Positions 13,849-17,061 of a stretch of DNA of 17,061 nucleotides are shown here, piece after piece. Under the pieces are notes generated by a model. That model saw only the letters and a program-made list of their open reading frames with translations, had not been told where the DNA came from and searched no databases. A program made the translations under genes and the position numbers. This DNA is from Pseudomonadota bacterium (GTDB lineage Bacteria; Pseudomonadota; Gammaproteobacteria; Steroidobacterales; Steroidobacteraceae), in contig JAKBCG010000013.1 in assembly GCA_021808035.1 (NCBI GenBank), positions 1 to 17,061 on the forward strand. Direction: 5' to 3'. Within the stretch, counting starts at the first letter, position 1; each line of letters begins with the position of its first letter.

Positions 13849-14901
13849 TCAATCGAAGACCAATACGCGCCCGTGCCGCGGATCGCACACGAATGCCCGT
13901 CCGGTCGGGGCGACGGCGACGCAATGCGCGCCGTGAGCGGTGCGATGGACCGCCTCGAGCGTCGGGTGCCCCTGCGGATCGACGTGCAGCGTGGTCATCG
14001 TGGCGCTGCGCGCGCCGGGCGCATACACCCGGTGCCGCGACGCGTCGTACGCGATGATGTCGACGCCGCGGCCGGTCGTGGCCGTTCCGAGCACCCGCCC
14101 TCCATGACCGGCATCGAGCACGCTGACCTTTCCTTCGGCGCAACCGACGAACAGGAAGCGCGACTGCGGATCCCACGCGAGTCCGCGCGGCCCCTCGCAT
14201 CCGTCGGGCCAGCGCGCCTCGATGCGTCGGTCCGCCACGCCGATCACGAGCGTGTCGCGTTTCCAGAGATTCGTGTACGCGATCCCGCGTTTGGCGTCGA
14301 TGATCAGCGACTCGGGGCCGCCCGGGACCGGGATCGTCGCGACGCGCCGCAACGTCGGACGGGGTGAGAAGTCGACGCCGAAGATCTCGATCTGCCGGGC
14401 GCCGGGCTCGGTGACCCAGAGTTCGCGCGCGATCGGATCGTAGCGAAGGTAGTCCGGACCGCCGCTCAACGGAACGCGACCGAGCACCGCATGTCCGCGC
14501 GGATCGACGATCACGACCTGATGGGTGTCCCGGTCGCTCGCGAACAGGAAACCGTGGGCGTATGTGGCGGAGGTCGTGCCCTCACCGTGGCCCCGGGCGG
14601 TGCGCCGCGGCGTGCTGATTCCCGGAATCAGGGTCAGGGCGAGCGACTGCGGATCGATCAGCGCGAGCGCCCCGGTCTGTCCCGCCGGGACGACGATACG
14701 GTGGAGCTCGGGGACGTAGCCCATGTCATCGAAACCGATCCCGTGGGCGCCGCCGGGAATCGCGACGATGTGCGACGGCGCACCGGGCGCGCCGCTCGAC
14801 GCGCCCGTCGCCGCACTCGATGCGCCCTGCGCCGCCAACAGTCCGCCGACGACGAGGATCGCGACCGCCAACCGAGTCCCTGCCCATCCGCGCTGTCGCA
14901 T
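13849..14901 (-). CDS. Exported YncE-like beta-propeller protein
   Basis: With the start at 14901 the product is 350 residues. It opens with a signal peptide (MRQRGWAGTRLAVAILVVGG to about QGASSA), then propeller blades such as LHRIVVPAGQTGALALIDPQ, LFASDRDTHQVVIVDPRGHAVLG, LWVTEPGARQIEIFG, LFVGCAEGKVSVLDAG and AFVCDPRHGRVLVFD. These proteins sit in the periplasm and have no settled catalytic role; several bind nucleic acid or partner proteins. I choose ATG 14901 because GGGAG (14909-14913) lies seven bases upstream and it starts the signal peptide. The longer in-frame ATG at 14952 lies inside a TATAAT and would add 17 polar residues. It may be a sensor or scaffold for the membrane enzymes next door, which is inference. 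Confidence 0.82.
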   Translation of the reverse strand: MRQRGWAGTRLAVAILVVGGLLAAQGASSAATGASSGAPGAPSHIVAIPGGAHGIGFDDMGYVPELHRIVVPAGQTGALALIDPQSLALTLIPGISTPRRTARGHGEGTTSATYAHGFLFASDRDTHQVVIVDPRGHAVLGRVPLSGGPDYLRYDPIARELWVTEPGARQIEIFGVDFSPRPTLRRVATIPVPGGPESLIIDAKRGIAYTNLWKRDTLVIGVADRRIEARWPDGCEGPRGLAWDPQSRFLFVGCAEGKVSVLDAGHGGRVLGTATTGRGVDIIAYDASRHRVYAPGARSATMTTLHVDPQGHPTLEAVHRTAHGAHCVAVAPTGRAFVCDPRHGRVLVFD

Positions 14902-14950
14902 GGCGATGCTCCCGAGTCCGATCGTGTGCCCCTGCGGGCGTGCCGGCGAC

Positions 14951-14956
14951 ATTATA
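14951..14956 (-). promoter_or_regulatory. Perfect TATAAT -10 element, internal promoter candidate
   Basis: Read on the minus strand, TATAAT (14956-14951) stands in very GC-rich DNA just after the SMP-30 gene stop, about 50 bp before the propeller start at 14901. Initiation would fall near 14944, leaving a leader of about 40 nt containing the GGGAG ribosome-binding site. No good -35 is visible at 16-18 bp, so an activator may be required. It would allow the propeller, hydroxylase and phosphatidyltransferase genes to be expressed apart from the upstream pair. Confidence 0.45.
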
Positions 14957-14961
14957 GGGCT

Positions 14962-15882
14962 TCAGCGAACGTTCGGGATCCGCACGATGCTGCCCCTCGC
15001 GAGCGGATCGTTCGGATCCTTCACCACCGTCACGTACAGGTCCTTCTCGCCGGGCCCGAACGCGACATTCGTGGTGCCGTCACCCGCGGCGATGTCGAAG
15101 ACATGCAGGAGCTTGCCGCCCGGGGAGATCTTCAGGACCTTGCCGCCCATCCATTGGGCGACGTACAGGTTGCCGTGCCGGCCGACCTTCATGCTGTCCG
15201 GTCCGATCCACCAGGCGTTGACCTTGTTCGGCACCAGGACGTAGAGCAGCGCGAAGTTCGCGCGGTGGCTGAGCGTGCCGTCGGGATTCACGGTGAACTT
15301 CAGGATGCAGTCGCCGACGGTTTCGTCGACGTAGAGCGTCTTCTGGTCGGGCGATATGCCGATCCCGTTCGCGTAGTCCAGGTCGGTCGCGACCTGGACC
15401 CACTGCCGGGCGCCGGGCGCGAGATAGAGGATCTTGCCGGTCACGCCCGCGGGAACGGCCTTGTACGTGCCGAACACCGTCGCGTACGCGCCGCCGTTCG
15501 CGGTGACCATCAAGTCGTTGATCCCGCCGATGAACTTGCGTCCCTTGTCGTCCGCGTCCCAGCGCCGCAAGATCTTGCCGTTCATGTCGACCTCGAGGAT
15601 CGCGCCCCGTTCGGCGGTGCACGCGAGCAGGAAGGTGTGCTGCTTCGTGAGCGCGAGACCGTTTTGGTTGCAGCCGGGGATATGGTTCAGCACGGTGCTC
15701 TCGTGCCCGTTCCATCGTGACAGCGTGTTCGAGACCCAGCCGACGTAGTAGAGGTTGCCGTCGACGTACAGCGGACCCTCGGGACCCCGCACGTTGCGAA
15801 CGACCGTGACTTCGGTCGCGCGTACCGATGCGGCGCAGAGCAGCGCGAACGCGGCGAGAACGACCTTGCGGGTGGCTTTCAT
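14962..15882 (-). CDS. Exported SMP-30 / gluconolactonase-like beta-propeller protein
   Basis: The 306-residue protein has a clear Sec signal peptide (MKATRKVVLAAFALLCAASVRA). The mature part is a six-bladed propeller of the SMP-30/gluconolactonase/LRE type. Candidate metal-site residues are Glu35 in PEGP, Asn122/Asp123 in GGINDL, Asn172 in YANGIGISPD and Asp229 in GPDSMKVGRHGNLYVAQW. They follow the Glu-Asn-Asn-Asp pattern of the family, which hydrolyses lactones or phosphoesters with a divalent cation. Periplasmic export differs from the cytosolic sugar lactonases. GAGGAG (15891-15896) lies eight bases before the ATG, a strong ribosome-binding site. The upstream qor gene ends 51 bp away, so they are probably co-transcribed. 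Family call is good; substrate is unknown. Confidence 0.85.
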   Translation of the reverse strand: MKATRKVVLAAFALLCAASVRATEVTVVRNVRGPEGPLYVDGNLYYVGWVSNTLSRWNGHESTVLNHIPGCNQNGLALTKQHTFLLACTAERGAILEVDMNGKILRRWDADDKGRKFIGGINDLMVTANGGAYATVFGTYKAVPAGVTGKILYLAPGARQWVQVATDLDYANGIGISPDQKTLYVDETVGDCILKFTVNPDGTLSHRANFALLYVLVPNKVNAWWIGPDSMKVGRHGNLYVAQWMGGKVLKISPGGKLLHVFDIAAGDGTTNVAFGPGEKDLYVTVVKDPNDPLARGSIVRIPNVR

Positions 15883-15933
15883 GATTCGATCTCCTCGATC
15901 GGGGCGGTTGCAGGGGCCCGGGCCGGGGTCGGC

Positions 15934-16917
15934 TCAGGGCAGGAGCACGATCGGTCCGGCGGAGCGCCGAGACTCGAGCAGGGCGTGCGCCTCCGCCGCG
16001 CGCGCCAGGGGTATGCGCGTGATCGTCGGCGCGCGCAGGATGCCGCGTTCGATCGCGCCGAACACCTCCGCGGCCATCGCGTCGAGCGCGGCGCGTTCGC
16101 GAATGTAGTGGAACACCATCGGACGCACCACGCCGTTCGAGCGGTTCGCGAGCAGCGACGGGCTGAACGGCGCGACCGGACCCGAGGATTGGCCGAAGTT
16201 CACGAGCAGTCCCTGGTACGCGAGGCATTGGAGCGATCCCAGGAACGTCGCGGCGCCGACCGAGTCGTACGCGACGTCGACGCCGCGGCCCCCGGTCAGT
16301 TGGGCGACGCGCTCGACGAAGTTCTCCTCGCGATAATTGATCAGCTGATCCGCCCCGCAGTCGCGCGCGATCGCGAGCTTCTCGGCCGAGCCCGCGGTCG
16401 CGATCACGGTCGCGCCGAGATGCTTCGCCCAGCGGACCAGCGGCTGGCCGACGCCGCCCGCGGCCGCGTGGATCAACACGGTCTCCCCGGCGTGCACGCG
16501 ATGCACCGATCGCAGCAGCATCGAGGCGGTGAAACCCTTGATCGTCAGGCTCGCCGCGACGTCGTCGGCGACGCCCGGCGGCAGTCGCACCGCGAGCCGC
16601 GCAGGCAGCACGCGCGCCTCGGAGTACGCCCCGTAGGTCGCGTCGATGTAGGTGATCCGGTCGCCGATCGCGAGTCCCGTGACGCCGTCGCCGAGTCGTT
16701 CGACGACCCCGGCCGCTTCGATCCCCGGGATCCCCGGCAGCCGGAGCGTCTGGTAGAGCCCGGAGCGCACGTAGGTATCGTGGAAATTCACGCCGATCGC
16801 GGTATGGCGGACCCGGATCTCACCCGGGCCCGGCGCGCCGACCGGCACGGCCTCCCAGACGAGCTTCTCCGGTCCGCCGGCCTCGTGGATCACGATCGCT
16901 CGAGTCTGGTCGGTCAT
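15934..16917 (-). CDS. qor: NAD(P)H:quinone oxidoreductase, zinc-independent MDR family (QorA-like)
   Basis: The 327-residue protein matches the usual length of quinone oxidoreductase of the medium-chain dehydrogenase/reductase family. The N-terminal GroES-like domain carries VNFHDTYVRSGLY and PGIPGIEAAGVVE (61-73). The Rossmann domain carries the nucleotide motif AAAGGVG (151-157), then ATAGSAEKLAIARDCGADQ and YDSVG. The structural-zinc cysteine loop of alcohol dehydrogenases is absent, as expected of Qor. It reduces quinones or alpha,beta-unsaturated carbonyls in the cytosol, often in protection from reactive electrophiles. GGAGGA (16921-16926) lies only three bases before the ATG, closer than usual. 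The preceding gene stops 15 bp upstream, indicating one operon. Confident on family; exact substrate open. Confidence 0.9.
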   Translation of the reverse strand: MTDQTRAIVIHEAGGPEKLVWEAVPVGAPGPGEIRVRHTAIGVNFHDTYVRSGLYQTLRLPGIPGIEAAGVVERLGDGVTGLAIGDRITYIDATYGAYSEARVLPARLAVRLPPGVADDVAASLTIKGFTASMLLRSVHRVHAGETVLIHAAAGGVGQPLVRWAKHLGATVIATAGSAEKLAIARDCGADQLINYREENFVERVAQLTGGRGVDVAYDSVGAATFLGSLQCLAYQGLLVNFGQSSGPVAPFSPSLLANRSNGVVRPMVFHYIRERAALDAMAAEVFGAIERGILRAPTITRIPLARAAEAHALLESRRSAGPIVLLP

Positions 16918-16932
16918 GGGTCCTCCGGGATC

Positions 16933-17061
16933 CTACGGGGCGGCGATCTCTTTCGTCCATCCGAACGGGTCCGGCGCGCGCCGCTCCTGAATCGCGAGCA
17001 GCGATTCGCGCAGGCGCTTCGCGACCCCGTCGACGATCGGCGGCGCGTAGTGACGCCCGTC
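16933..17061 (-). CDS. C-terminal end of a protein of unknown family, partial at window edge
   Basis: The frame is open from the right edge to a TAG at 16933-16935 and gives 42 residues. It reads DGRHYAPPIVDGVAKRLRES, then LLAIQERRAPDPFGWTKEIA and a final AP. One amphipathic helix is apparent. I do not recognise the family. The 15-bp distance to qor places it in the same operon. It may start well outside the window. Confidence 0.6.
   Translation of the reverse strand, partial: DGRHYAPPIVDGVAKRLRESLLAIQERRAPDPFGWTKEIAAP

Noticed and set aside
15915..15924. GGCCCGGGCC palindrome between qor and the SMP-30 gene
   Set aside because: A 10-bp GC-only palindrome is likely by chance in this DNA and has no loop or T-tract to support a terminator.
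1..17061. CRISPR arrays, tRNA/rRNA genes, transposases, attachment sites
   Set aside because: I looked for regularly spaced repeats, cloverleaf-like segments and transposase or integrase motifs and saw none.

Overview
This is a GC-rich window from a Gram-negative bacterium. It shows a TonB-dependent outer-membrane receptor, two lipoproteins with canonical lipoboxes, several Sec-exported beta-propeller proteins and an ABC importer. A high-GC proteobacterium, perhaps gammaproteobacterial, fits best. I saw no rRNA, tRNA, insertion sequence, integrase or CRISPR, so this looks like chromosome rather than a mobile island.

Layout. (1) 1-485, minus: start-containing part of a DUF4382-type lipoprotein that runs off the left edge. 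(2) 742-3639, minus: a secreted two-domain protein, a YncE-like beta-propeller followed by a phosphoesterase / alkaline-phosphatase-superfamily domain. It is divergent from (3) 3857-6172, plus: a TonB-dependent receptor. The 217-bp intergenic region between them carries a dyad. (4) 6236-6427, plus: an orphan C-terminal relic of an S9 prolyl-oligopeptidase-type peptidase. (5) 6556-12369, plus: a tightly packed five-gene operon. It encodes a TVP38/VTT membrane domain fused to a flavin disulfide-oxidoreductase-like protein, a YnjB-type solute-binding lipoprotein, two ABC permeases and an ABC ATPase. (6) 17061-12401, minus: a co-directional run of a gene end of unknown family, a QorA-type quinone reductase, an SMP-30/gluconolactonase-like propeller, a YncE-like propeller, a histidine-box membrane hydroxylase (sterol desaturase superfamily), and a CDP-alcohol phosphatidyltransferase resembling YnjF. 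The last gene converges on the ABC operon.

Main point. The TVP38-family domain, YnjB, YnjC-like permeases, YnjD-like ATPase and YnjF-like CDP-alcohol phosphatidyltransferase together resemble the E. coli ydjXYZ-ynjABCDEF neighbourhood. Here it is rearranged: the TVP38 domain is fused to an oxidoreductase, the permease is split in two, and ynjF is inverted and linked to a lipid-hydroxylase gene. The transport substrate is not known to me. Recurrence of this gene set in a rearranged order suggests one functional module, possibly joining uptake of a small solute to membrane-lipid modification. That function is inference.

A second arrangement worth noting is the propeller-phosphoesterase divergent from a TonB receptor, which recalls yncE next to yncD in E. 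coli.
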